Source: Capitulum mitella (taxonomy: Eukaryota; Arthropoda; Thecostraca; Pollicipedomorpha; Pollicipedidae). Taken from it: 64,000 nt of DNA. The translations under genes were made by a program, and so were the position numbers. The notes below the pieces were generated by a model. The model was not told the origin of the DNA, did no database searches, and saw only the letters and a program-made list of their open reading frames with translations. This document shows, piece after piece, positions 48,490 through 59,766 of this stretch (positions are counted from its first letter, which is position 1; the number at the start of each line of letters is the position of its first letter). The stretch is from positions 15,354,903 through 15,418,902 of the forward strand of contig CP099845.1 of assembly GCA_030062745.1 (NCBI GenBank), in the 5' to 3' direction.

Positions 48490-48936
48490 GTGTCGTCCCA
48501 CTGGCTCCCTGTACTGTGTCGGTCTCCGGTCCTGTGTCCCGGTGCGGCCGCCAGGCCAGTCGCACTGTCTGACACGGCCTCACTGTTTGCCCAACCTCCG
48601 ATGGTATCGGACGGTGGCGGCGGCGCTGTGCGTGCTCCGCGCCGTGGCGAGGGCGGAGCTCGAAGGCCGAACCAGGCGTTGAGAAGGTCGCGCGCTCCGG
48701 GAAAAACGAGGCCGGTGCGCGTTGGGACCGCATCCGTCTCAGCTCACGGGCGCGCCGTTCCCGGGGTCGTGTGGAGGCGTTGTGTCTCTCACCGTGGAAA
48801 GCCCGATGTGGAGACGGCAGGCGCCGGAGCCCGGCTGGCAGAAGACCTCTCCACCGCTGGGGGGCCTCCGCCGGCGCCCGTCTGGGAGTGGGACGATTGG
48901 GTCTTTCCGATGTCCGGTCTGTCTCCGCTACAGTAG
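48490..48936 (+). other. GC-rich open frame, doubtful
   Basis: A 148-codon open frame whose C-terminal part (GPPPAPVWEWDDWVFPMS preceded by LAEDLSTAG) reads like protein. It lies inside the proposed large intron, but I could not find acceptor and donor in the phase 0 required by the flanking exons. Alternative exon, unrelated single-exon gene or chance GC-rich frame are all open. Confidence 0.15.
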
Positions 48937-49211
48937 AGCCGTGTTGTCTCTCTGGCGTGGCCTGACCTGACCTGAGCTTGACATTGCGGCGCGCTGATAA
49001 ACCGCATGCCGGCTACGAGGCGGGTTCGAGCTTAATAGCCAGAAAAGTGTGAACGTGACACGGTCGTGATCTGATGGTGGCGTTGATGCTGGCAGCGGGT
49101 CACGTTCCACAGCCATTGGAAACTTACATCACCAGTCACAGCCGTCACCAGTTGACGGCTCCGTCAACTAGACACCCCTTTTCGAGAACAAATATGCGAC
49201 CGTGAGGTGGC

Positions 49212-50347
<1,136 letters not shown>

Positions 50348-50351
50348 TTAA

Positions 50352-51562
50352 CCCGCGCCCGACCCGACTGTCGGTCGACGCTATGATGCATGCCCGACTG
50401 AGGGGTTGACCACCCTCCCTCTCATTCACGAACGGTTGGTTGCACGATAAAAATGAGCACGCCGTTGGAAAACCGGTGACGAGTAGAGCTCGAAACTGAC
50501 CTCATTTGTAGTTTTGGATAATATGTAAGCCATTTACGCCCTATATATCTTTTCTCATAGCCGTCTGCATGAGACCAAGAGACAGCCTGGATCTCAAGGG
50601 CTTTGACTAATTAAGTCGAGATCAAGACACCAGCGGGCTGGTAAAAGTCCGCAGATGCCGATACAGGTCTAATTTCTCTGATTTGTTGAATATACACGCG
50701 GAAACGTTAAGTTAAAGACACAGCGATTTTCGCAACGCTGCACGGCGGGCGCCGCCGACGAAGGCGGTGTGAAATTAACGGGAACTAATTTTATCGTTCT
50801 TTTATTTGCGCGAAATACGCCTTTCCAAGTGTTGTTTCTTGATCCTAGTGGTTCTTTTGATGGTTAGTCATGCTTAAATGTTAGAAAATTCATTAGCTGT
50901 CAATCTGCACAATTGGTTGGGCTGTATTCGGGAGAGCCCGTTTGTTTCCAAAAGTTGCGTTTTTCAAAAACCTTTTGATGTTCTTGGTATTACTCGCAGC
51001 TGTGCGAACCAGTTCTGCCATTTTCGGCCCGATCTGAGTCATTTATCACCGATTTTGATGGCAGTGTATTTTGACTCATAGCAGTCATTCGTGACCTAAC
51101 CTCAGGTCAGTTGTTGGAGGTCGTTGAAACTTTGCGCCCATTGACGGCGAATGGATGTCTGGATCTCCCGGCACTCAAATTGTTATAAAAAATCCGTCAG
51201 TTTTCGAGAAAAAAACGACGAGATGTGTTGAAAACGGGCTTGACCCTGGTTTAATGATCGGGTTTCCGAAACAAAATCCGAGACGGAAGATTTGTTGCAT
51301 TTGTCAAAATCTCTAATCCTTGAAAGTTTTATTATCATACATGTTCTGCGGAAAAGTTGCAGGGCGTTAAACTTTTTTGAACATAGGTCCATTTGACCTG
51401 ACCTAAGTCAGATATTCTGCTTTACCCGAGGCCAAAAATTTGCTGCAAGGTGTAAAAATGATCAAGCAAAAGGTACACAGAGTTTCGTGGCGCTACGCTT
51501 GTTCGTTCTCTCGCAATCTCGGAAAAACTTTAGGGGACGGTCAACCCCCAGTCAGGGACGGG
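50352..51562 (+). mobile_element. Family A TTAA element, copy 7, complete, older subfamily
   Basis: A 1,211-bp element between TTAA at 50,348-50,351 and TTAA at 51,563-51,566. The left end reads CCCGCGCCCGACCCGACTG, then GTCGGTCGACGCTATG. The right end reads CAGTCAGGGACGGG. Its G-run and C-run hairpins are eroded compared with copies 2, 3 and 5, in line with greater age. Its right-hand TTAA directly abuts the start of a family B copy. Confidence 0.88.
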
Positions 51563-52612
51563 TTAACACGCGCACTGGAGGAGATCTTTTTGTGCCTCCC
51601 CCACCTGTTTTTCTTGAAAATCTCGAGAACGGATCCGAGCTGAATGCTGCTACTTTGTGACATGTATAGCAGTTGAATAACTCGTCGATTGACAAAGAAA
51701 AATCGAAAATCGGTCGAAGACTTCTGAAATCTGAAGCAATTGAAGTCATGCAAACATAACGAAAGTGACGGTTGTCGCTGACAAATGGGAACTTTGTGAA
51801 AGGACTAGGGTTCTACCTGAGATTACTGGTTGAACACAATCAGGCGACGTCATCCGGACATACGTGATGGATGTACCAAGAACAAAGCCAGGGTCATCAA
51901 AGGTCAAGGCCAACCAGCTTGTGACCTGATCCAGATTTGCTTTGCAGCATGTCGGTTTGTATGAAATATGTATTCAGAGACCGTAATAAAGACACGTGTG
52001 CGGACACTGATACGCTTACATATACCAGGCTCAATACCATCAAAGGTCAAGGTCAAATATCTTTTGACCTGGTCCAGATTTACTGCGAGACATGTCGATT
52101 TGTATGAAATATGCATTCAAACACCCTAATAAAAACACGTGTGTGCACATGGATACGCTTATATATGCGAGGGTTAGTGTAGGTCAAGGTCATCAAAGGC
52201 CAAGGGTTACGGCTTGGTGACCTGGTCCAGTTTGCCTCGCATTATATCGATTTGTATCAAATATGCATTCAGGGACCCTACTAAAAACACGTTTGACACA
52301 TTGATGCTCATATGTATATACATACATACATTTACATACATACGTAAACGCGGGAAGTGATCAAATGCACCGATGTTGACCATCTTCACTGAAAATACGC
52401 CAAAAGATGCGTGTAGCGCCCTCGTTTGCACTCAAACTATTCCGTGTTGCTCGAAATCTGATCTGCAAAAGATGAAAAAATGACGGAATAGGTCAGTGGC
52501 CTAACATGACCTCGGCCCGAAGTCCTCAGTAAAGACGTTAAGTGAGTGGAAGTTGTATTCCACGTTTTAACGCTGAAACAAACACCCTTTTCCCGTTTCG
52601 TTCGGAAAATTG
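51563..52612 (+). mobile_element. Family B repeat, third copy
   Basis: Starts TTAACACGCGCACTGG immediately at the end of family A copy 7. It has the conserved head (CACCTGTTTTTCTTGAAA, AATAACTCGTCGA), tandem AGGTCA-rich units between about 51,880 and 52,300, and the tail GTTGCTCGAAATCTGATCTG. The end block CCCTTTTCCC is shared with the 12.4-kb copy. Confidence 0.75.
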
Positions 52613-53168
52613 TGCGGAATGGCCTGTACGGGCAGAGAAAGTTGACCTTTTGTCCAAAGTTAGCCTTTTTGACCCTGTTTGATCTTGAAGATATTGACCA
52701 AGGGTCATGAAAATTGCTCACAATGTAAACCGTCATGGACCTACCCACTCCACAAAATTTCATGTCTCTAGCTCCTTCCGTTTCGTGGATCGGAGAGGGT
52801 CCTTTTGGACCCCCTTCCTGTGCGCCTTAGCGCCAAACCCCCTTCCACTGTGCGGGTTGATGTTTGATTCCGTCAACGGATTACGTGTTACGAGATAAAA
52901 GCGAAAGTGCGGCGGTGTCGAAAACACATCAAGGAGCATCTTAAAAGAGCACAGAGTCCAACATTTCGTCATTTTGGTCAAGTTTAAATATGAGCACAGC
53001 ACAGTTCCGGGAGACCATAATGGCCTGCGCGACATACACATCCGGAAGGCGGGCAGCTCCAAAGCGCCGGCCTCCGCCGACCTCGTGACGCGTTCACTCT
53101 CTTCGGTGCCAGGGCTGAACAACGACCGGACCGCCATCCGCCGTGGCGAGCGAGTCTTGCCGGGCCCT
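52613..53168. other. No recognised gene
   Basis: No exon or named repeat. A segment at 52,780-52,900 reads GGACCCCCTTCC-type text without motif. Confidence 0.3.
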
Positions 53169-54185
53169 TCAGACCCCATTGTAGTCGCGGCGCGTGACAG
53201 GGGCACGCACCAGCGACCTCACGACGTGTGAGATTTGATTTGGACCCCGCGCCCCCGAGACGACCCTGGCTGCCAAATTCATGGCGTTTTGCACCCGGCT
53301 GAGATAGCAGGCGGAGGCAAAACTGCCCTCCCCAGACTGAGGGCAGTACAAGATGAGAGAAAATGTGGGCCTGGATATGGAGTTTTTGGGTGTCGGGTGT
53401 GAGGTGGTAACGAATCTTATACAGACAGGATAGGATTGACTTGCAGTTTCTAAGTTAGATATGTGCTCGTGTCAGGACTGAATGCGGTCGATGGCAACCG
53501 CCACCATCTTCACGGATGGTTAAGGGTTAGTATGTGGTTGGAGACGTTAATATGAAGGGTGACTTTTAATGGCCTGGGGTGTGGCGACAAGGGGAAGGGT
53601 AGTCTTGATAGAATTTATCCTCGAGGAATTTTCAGTGAAGAAGGATTGGACGGCGAGAGTGGTTTCCTCCTGCCATTACTTTAGGATGGACAGGTGGGCG
53701 GGTGGGCGGAATCGAGGAGTTGGGTATCGTCGACGCAGGATATCAGATGTGCGGCAGGTAGGATGGAAGCTCAATCGTGAAGATGCCTAAGAGTATGGGC
53801 CCACCAGGGACACCTTAGGAACACCGTGGGACAAGGGAAAAGATGATGAACCACGTCTCATCACCTGTCGCCGTCCACCGATGTAAATCCGGAACCATCG
53901 TGGATCGGTTCCATACCACTACAACATGGTCAGGACGACGCCGTGATCACCGCGGTCAAAGGCTCGACTAAGGTCGACGGAGATGACAGCGACATTTCCT
54001 GCGTCGATCCGGCGCGTCGTCCACTCCACAGCGTCGACCGCGACGGCCTCCGCGGAGTGGCGCGGCCTATACGCATGTTGTACGGGGGTTAAGGGGCCTT
54101 GAGCGACGAGGTGGACCGACAGCTGCATACATACAACCTTTTCGCATGTTTTCGACAACACAGATAAAATTGATATCGGCCTAGC
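53169..54185 (-). pseudogene. LINE (jockey-like clade) reverse transcriptase remnant
   Basis: Minus-strand frames follow the order of a non-LTR reverse transcriptase. RPISILSVLSKTCEKVV (about 54,125-54,181) matches the YRPIsLxxxlxKxlEkxv motif. Next come QHAYRPRHSAEAVAVDAVEW and VDLSRAFDRGDHG (the LDLSaAFDtVDH motif holding the first catalytic Asp), then, in a shifted frame, HGVPKVSLVGP (about 53,800), corresponding to GVPQGSvLGPxLF. Far downstream YLSRVQNAMNLAARVVSGAR and the following SHVVRSLVRAPV match the end region (kLQrvQNaAAR...LHWLPV). The YADD site is broken (YPAST). It is truncated at its start by a TAGC repeat at 54,182-54,200 and interrupted by stops, so it is dead. Confidence 0.85.
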
Positions 54186-54405
54186 TAGCTAGCTAGCATT
54201 GCTAGCCCGTCTTCAGAACCAGACTCGCGAAGGGGAAGATCTGGGGCTATCTTCCGTGAACAAGGAAAAACCCAAGTGACGGTAGAAGTATGGATTAAAA
54301 GAAGCAGATGAGGTCCTCCGACAGAGAAACAATTTTAACTCGAAGCAACGGCACACCATTGAGTCCAATCGTTTTAGAAGAAGAAAAGTCGTTCATAGCC
54401 CTTAA

Positions 54406-55605
54406 CCCTATTCCCAGAGGGCTAGACGGTATGGTCGATTCCCGGCAGGGGGCGGATTCGCCCCCCCCCCCTGAGATCTCGAGAACTACACATCCGATTT
54501 CATCGCAACAAACGGCAATCGATTTGCCATGACGTGAACTACATTTTTATAAAAAGAAATTTTCAAAATTTCGAAATTTGTGGACACAGGGGGCAAAAAT
54601 GTCAAAATGGGGGGTACTTTTGGACTTCTTATAACTCCGTTGTTTATCGACCGATTTCGATGAAACTGGCATGAATCGAGAGATTATGGACAGGGCTTTT
54701 ACCATGGGTACATAAATCTGAAATTTTGAGAAAATTCATGGGCGTTCACAGGGTTTCAAAAATAGGAGGATTAGTTTTCTAACAACTGAATGAATAAAAG
54801 AGACAAACACCCTTTTTTGGCTTTTGCTAGTCATGTTATGCTAAAGAAGTACAAATCGCATTACATTGTTTGTATAATTTTAGCATAGGCGGTGCCAGGG
54901 ACATGAAAAAAGGGGGAACTGTCATGGTCATACGTTTCTCAGATCAACTTGTGACCTTTGACCTTAAATGACCTCCAGTGACCTTAGGGTCACTTGGAAT
55001 GATCTCGTGTGCATTTAATATTGTCTGTAAACGTTTTCAATCATTTGAATTCACTTTTCAAAAAATTTCATTTTATGGCTATTGCGATATAGGGACGCGC
55101 ACTGACATTTCAAGTCATAGCTCCGTGACCCGACCTGATACCAAGTTGAAACTTGGTACACAAGTAGAAGGCACCCTTCTATGTCATATATATTCCGGGT
55201 TTGGCATTTGAAAAAATGGCGCCGGAATTATTGCAAAAAAAATCTTGACCTTTGACCTTGACCTGACCTTGTAAAATGACCTCAGATAAACAAAATTGCA
55301 TTTGCACATTGCCCAACTATTTAGCTATACATCCATATAAAGTTTTAAGTTCTATTTTAAAAACTCTGTTTTTGGCAGACATTTTCCTTTTACCCTGAAC
55401 ATGGCCAAAAATGGCCTGAGGTGCCTCCCAAAAACGTTGCCTGGCTCCGCCCCTGAGCAAAATAGGTTTTTTGAATTTTGTCACGGCGCGTAGAAAGAAT
55501 AGCTAGGAAAAGTCTCCAAGTTTCGTGAAGCTGCGTTAAAAAGCCTGGAATTGGCAAGCAAAAAACCCGAGGGGGGCGGACTCAGCCCCCCTGCCGGGAA
55601 TAGGG
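54406..55605 (+). mobile_element. Family C TTAA element, 1,200 bp
   Basis: Lies between TTAA at 54,402-54,405 and TTAA at 55,606-55,609. Ends are inverted: CCCTATTCCC at the left and GGGAATAGGG at the right. Just inside each end is a G-run/C-run hairpin: GGGGGCG-GATT-CGCCCCC (left) and GGGGGGC-GGACTCA-GCCCCCC (right). The sequence before the right hairpin (AAGTTTCGTGAAGCTGCG) resembles the equivalent place in family A (AAGTTTCGTGACTCTGTG). The interior is AT-rich, with a dense run of TGACCTTTGACCTTGACC words at 54,950-55,270. No transposase. Confidence 0.85.
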
Positions 55606-55609
55606 TTAA

Positions 55610-56247
55610 AGGCTCGCGTAGGGTCACAGTGTAAAACCAGCTTGGCTGTGATCACGCACAGTGGTCTCGGAGGGAGAGGGGGCACCATGGCCGTCCGCCG
55701 TCAGCTACGCAGCGATTTTTGGAGCAACATAAGCAAAGCAACAAAATCTTCAGCTTGATCCTCGGGCATTTCCTCCTCGGTGCCATCCCCCTCCCCCCAT
55801 CCCTCGCGGGCCCAAGTACAAAGTCCCGAACAATCGGCTAGAAACTCGTCCGGCCTGACAACAAAGTAGCGCACAGAAAGTCACGTTTAGTGTGAGTACA
55901 ACAAACTTAACCCGGTTTCGCAGACGTCGATATTCGGCAAGGTCGATCTCCGTACCGTACCTGCGATATGCCCGGTTATAAGTATGTTCGCGCTCACGCA
56001 TCTCACAGCAGATCGGGATTATCATCAAGCCAGGGACAGCGTGGACGACAGGAGATCACCGTTTTGAGAGGACAGTGTACATCGATTTTTACACTGAGCG
56101 GCCGCCGCCATAGTCAAGCGCCCAGGTCCAGCTGAAAAATGGTGTATGTTCGTCCGGAGTGGATTGTGTTAGATATTTATTTTGCCGCGGTGCCACGTGC
56201 TCTTTGCTGGCCCCAGGTCGGTGGCTAACTCTGCTGTGGCCCGGCAG
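55610..56247. other. Intron remainder before the second exon
   Basis: No feature recognised except the acceptor leading to 56,248 (CTGCTGTGGCCCGGCAG). Confidence 0.35.
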
Positions 56248-56491
56248 GCGCTGGTGTGTACGTGCCACCAGGCTCCGGCGGGCGTGCTTCCGGTGCCGGC
56301 CGCCGGACGGGCTCCACGAGCGTCTCATGACGACAGCCTGTGTGAGGTCGTCTGCTCCTGTCCAGAGCCGCCGCCGGCCGGCGGCGCCACGCCCGCCCAG
56401 CTACAGCGCCCCGCCAGCCGCGGCTCCAACTTCTCCGAGGACTCCCTGGTGGACGGCGACTCTGCTGCGCCGTCTACGACTCCGGCTCCAG
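56248..56491 (+). CDS. Exon 2 of the unidentified repeat protein
   Basis: A phase-0 acceptor (CCCGGCAG) opens the frame [18 protein letters not shown]. It continues [18 protein letters not shown], then [15 protein letters not shown], an acidic serine-rich block with casein-kinase-like sites. The exon is proposed to end at 56,491 (CCAG then GTCCGG), or at 56,497, both phase 1. The alternative is that the frame runs on through the CCGGCT repeat as a Pro-Ala tail, with a frame change before 56,700. Six cysteines in a short N-terminal part (CTC, CEVVCSC) may bind metal or be lipid-modified; this is inference. No family recognised. Confidence 0.5.
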
Positions 56492-56549
56492 GTCCGGGTC
56501 CAGTCCCGACTCCGACCCCTGCTCCGGCTCCGGCTCCGGCTCTGGCTCT

Positions 56550-56596
<47 letters not shown>

Positions 56597-56699
56597 TGGC
56601 TCCGGCTCCTGCTCCGGCTCCGGCTCCGGCCCCGGGTGCGGCTTTTGCTGCAGCCCCAGCTCCGGCTCCAGTCGGGGTGGTAATGCGCCCCGGTGGCAG
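56492..56699 (+). repeat. (CCGGCT)n tract, short intron or Pro-Ala coding
   Basis: A hexanucleotide array (GGCTCC/GGCTCT/GGCCCC variants) of about 180 bp. In the frame of the upstream exon it reads as a Pro-Ala repeat. In the frame of the downstream exon there is a stop (TAA near 56,681). Splicing out 56,492-56,699 (GT...GGCAG) joins both frames in phase 1, which is why I prefer a 208-bp intron. A length error in the array is the other explanation. Confidence 0.45.
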
Positions 56700-57875
56700 C
56701 GGTGCCGCCCGTCAATCCGGAGAAGCGCCGCTCGCTCTCGCAGGAGTACCGATCGGCGCAGGCCCAGCAGGCGGAGAGCGGCGGCCGGCGCGGCTCGCAG
56801 CCGTCGGACGGCGAGTGGCTGGTCGCCGCCGACAGCGTCGCACCGGCCGGCGACACCCCAGCGGCCGACAGCGGCGGAGCGCGGCGATCGAGCCCCGGCC
56901 AGGAGTTCTGCCCGCCGCCGGTTTCCTCCGACCTGCCACAGACGCACGGCGAGCGGCCGACCGCGCCGCCTGACGCCCGCCGCCTGTCTCAGGCGTACGA
57001 CGACAGACCAGCAACATCAGTGCCCGGTACCCGCCGCCTGTCCCAGGCGTACGACGACAGACCAGCAACACCAGTGCCCGATACCCGCCGCCTGTCTCAG
57101 GCGTACGACGACAGACCAGCAACATCAGTGCCCGATACCCGCCGCCTGTCTCAGGCGTACGACGACAGACCAGCAAAATCAGTGCCTGAGACCCGCCGCC
57201 TGTCTCAGGCGTACGACGACAGACCAGCAACATCAGTGCCCGATACCCGCCGCCTGTCTCAGGCGTACGACGACAGACCAGCAAAATCAGTGCCCGAGAC
57301 CCGCCGCCTGTCTCAGGCGTACGACGACAGACCAGCAACATCAGTGCCTGATTCTCGACGCCTGTCCCAGGCGTACGACGACAGGCCAGCAACGTCGGCT
57401 CCCGATACCCGCCACCTGTCTCAGGCGTACGACAGACCAGCAATATCAGGGTCCGATACCCGCCGTCTGTCCCAGCCGTACGACGACAGACCAGCAACAT
57501 CAGTGCCCGATACCCGCCGCCTGTCTCAGGCGTACGACGACAGACCAGCAACATCAATACCTGATTCTCGACGCCTGTCCCAGGCGTACGACGACAGGCC
57601 AGCAACGTCGGCGCCCGATACCCGCGACCTGTCTCAGGCGTACGACAGACCAGCAACATCAGTGTCCGATACCCGCCGCCTGTCTCAGGCGTACGACGAT
57701 CGGCCGGCGATGTCGCAGGTCCGGCGTCTGTCTCAGCCGCAGCTACACTCCGGTGACGGCGAGTGGGCGCTGCACCGAGCCGATGACCGTCCGAGCCGGG
57801 CCTCGGAGCCCCGCGAGACCGCCTGTGCCGCCAGCAGTCCGGCCGACTACGACGGGCGAGCCTGGCAGAGATACG
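56700..57875 (+). CDS. Exon 3: [11 protein letters not shown] repeat exon
   Basis: Encodes [20 protein letters not shown] and an acidic linker. Then come 14 tandem repeats of the 18-residue unit [18 protein letters not shown] (56,970 to about 57,715), with a fifteenth partial LSQ. Thirteen of the fifteen keep RRLSQ; two read RHLSQ and RDLSQ, and those two units lack one Asp. RRxS is the classical protein kinase A consensus, so the exon presents a row of potential phosphosites. After the array come [20 protein letters not shown] and [14 protein letters not shown]. The donor G|GTACGT at 57,876 leaves phase 1. If unspliced, the frame would stop at 57,892. The DNA unit is 54 bp. The long minus-strand open frame over this region is its shadow. 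Identity unknown. Confidence 0.75.
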
Positions 57876-58801
57876 GTACGTTCCCGCTGTAACCGGCCGG
57901 CCGCTGCCGGTTGGCTCAAACCGGTGTACGGCGCTTACTAGAGCTAATGCCACGTGAAGCCGCCTTTGGCGGGTTGTGCCATCACCAGTTTATGTGGCCT
58001 TGCTTTTTTGGCATGGCTTTTCTGGCGTAGGTCAATATCTGGAACGTGTGATCTTTCTCGGTTCCTTACTGGCGGGCTGGTCGATTCCTAATTTCAACAT
58101 GAGGATCTTTTCCAACTTCACCATGATGCAGATGGTTGTGTGTTGTCATATTTTTGTACCATTATGTAATGGATGCAAAATAATTGTCCGCCATTTTTTA
58201 TGGTAAGTTACATTCCATTTTTATTTGTGAGTCAATGTCTGATCACATGCAGACGGCTTTTCGTCCCCGGGCACGATAACGTTAATCGCGTATGTAGACA
58301 TCCGGAGTGACGTAGATGACGTGTTCGTGTTTTGTTGTGTGTTTCGTTTTCTGGAAAGGCGTTTCTTTGAAGGAGATGCCTGCACAAAATGCCACGTTCG
58401 TGTTATTGGAAGATTATGAAAAGTGATTAAGGGATGGGATCTGGTGTCATTTTGTGGACAATCGTTAACTCAGCGTTGGGGAAATTCCCCAAATTTGCAA
58501 CCATTTGCATGTTATACCTTACGTTTTAACATTCTTTAAGAGAATAGCGTAGATTCTTATACGACCATAAATGATCTATGAATATCGATTGGTACTTTTT
58601 GAGTGCGGTTCCGGCATTGTGCGCCACCATGTTTTCCGTCTGTATGTGGCGCAACCGACACCAGTTAGGAGCCACGGAGCAGGGATGGCGGCCTTGTAAG
58701 TCAGCCCCATCTGGCGTCGTGCCTTTACTCGATACAGCCATTCGATGGCTGCCGTGTGGACTGGTGGGGTCGGTGTCTGACCGGCTGCCGGTTACTTCCA
58801 G
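57876..58801 (+). other. Intron with GTACGT donor and TTACTTCCAG acceptor
   Basis: A 926-bp intron proposed because joining 57,875 to 58,802 keeps phase and rebuilds the repeat word YDDRP across the junction (QRY-D-DRPC). No repeat or other gene was seen inside. Confidence 0.6.
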
Positions 58802-58915
58802 ATGACCGTCCGTGCACGGCCACTGCCGACAGCGTGTCCTCGGCGGCCGCCGTCAAGCCCTGGTGGGAGAAGGAGGCCAGCATGTCGCCGCACTCAGCCA
58901 AACCCAAGCCGAAAG
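58802..58915 (+). CDS. Exon 4 of the unidentified repeat protein
   Basis: A 114-bp phase 1/phase 1 exon between acceptor TTACTTCCAG and strong donor AAAG|GTGAGT. After the joined Asp it reads DRPCTATADSVSSAAAVKPW, then WEKEASMSPHSAKPKPK. The tryptophan pair followed by a basic Lys-Pro tail is the most protein-like non-repetitive segment of the gene. Three independent observations agree: phase, consensus splice sites and continuation of the DRP motif. Confidence 0.65.
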
Positions 58916-59646
58916 GTGAGTGGCCAGCCGACGCAGCCTGTCGAATGGGATTGACTGGTGTGCACGCCGATACCGTTCGGCTGCCACCACCCGAGCGGCT
59001 GCCTGCTATTTTGTCCCGTTCTATTTCCCCTCCTTTTCGTGTATCCATCCGTAAATAGGCCCGACCAGCACGGTGTCGTCCCTGCATCGGCCTTAGGACG
59101 CTTAATGCGGTTCCAAATTGCATATGCTTGCGTATACCACCGCCGAGTCACTGTGAAATAATTGCAGATGTCGAATTTGGGTATATAATAGTGTTCTATG
59201 GTTTACATTAACATTTTCTTGTCCATATCTTAACTTTGTGCGAACATTTTTAAGAAAGAGTTGTCACAAGAATAATGGCGTCATTATAATGGTAGCCGCC
59301 GGCGAGCGACCGCTGCATCGGCCATTAGTGTGTGGGATGTGATAACGTTGGTTGTATGATACAGACTTGGATTTGTTGATGATTATACTGAAGAACATTT
59401 GTATGAGACAAGACAGATGTTTCCCGTAACGTCTTTGATGGATCATGTGAGGTGAAGGCACTGGCGGCTCGTTATTAGAGGCGACTGAGAAGGTGCCTCA
59501 TCAAAAATATAGGGAAAGGCGTAGTTAAAATCATGCGTAAGGTATGACATGTTATATATTTACGTATAATAGCACAGTTTATAGAACTGAGTGCATGATG
59601 AAGCTGGAATAATATGCTCGTTTTGTTCCCGTGTTCATCAACATAG
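58916..59646 (+). other. Intron, nothing else recognised
   Basis: AT-rich in its second half, with a pyrimidine-rich acceptor region (GTTTTGTTCCCGTGTTCATC then AACATAG). No repeat recognised. Confidence 0.4.
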
Positions 59647-59766
59647 CAAGCAGCGTGCCCGCAAAGACGCCCCACATCGCGCCGTATCCCCGCCACCGCT
59701 GCCCCCGCAAGCCAGCTCACCTGCCTCATCCAACGCTAGAATCCCATATAATACAGCGCCCCTGCG
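59647..59766 (+). CDS. Candidate exon 5
   Basis: A 120-bp phase 1/phase 1 open segment between acceptor CAACATAG and donor TGCG|GTGAGC, reading ASSVPAKTPHIAPYPRHRCP and onward to HIIQRPC. Phase and borders fit exon 4. The protein content is Pro/His/Arg-rich and not distinctive, so it could be chance. Confidence 0.35.

Noticed and set aside
56712..57953. 413-codon minus-strand ORF opposite the RRLSQ exon
   Set aside because: Shadow of the 54-bp repeat; the plus strand has splice borders, phase continuity and a motif rebuilt across an intron.
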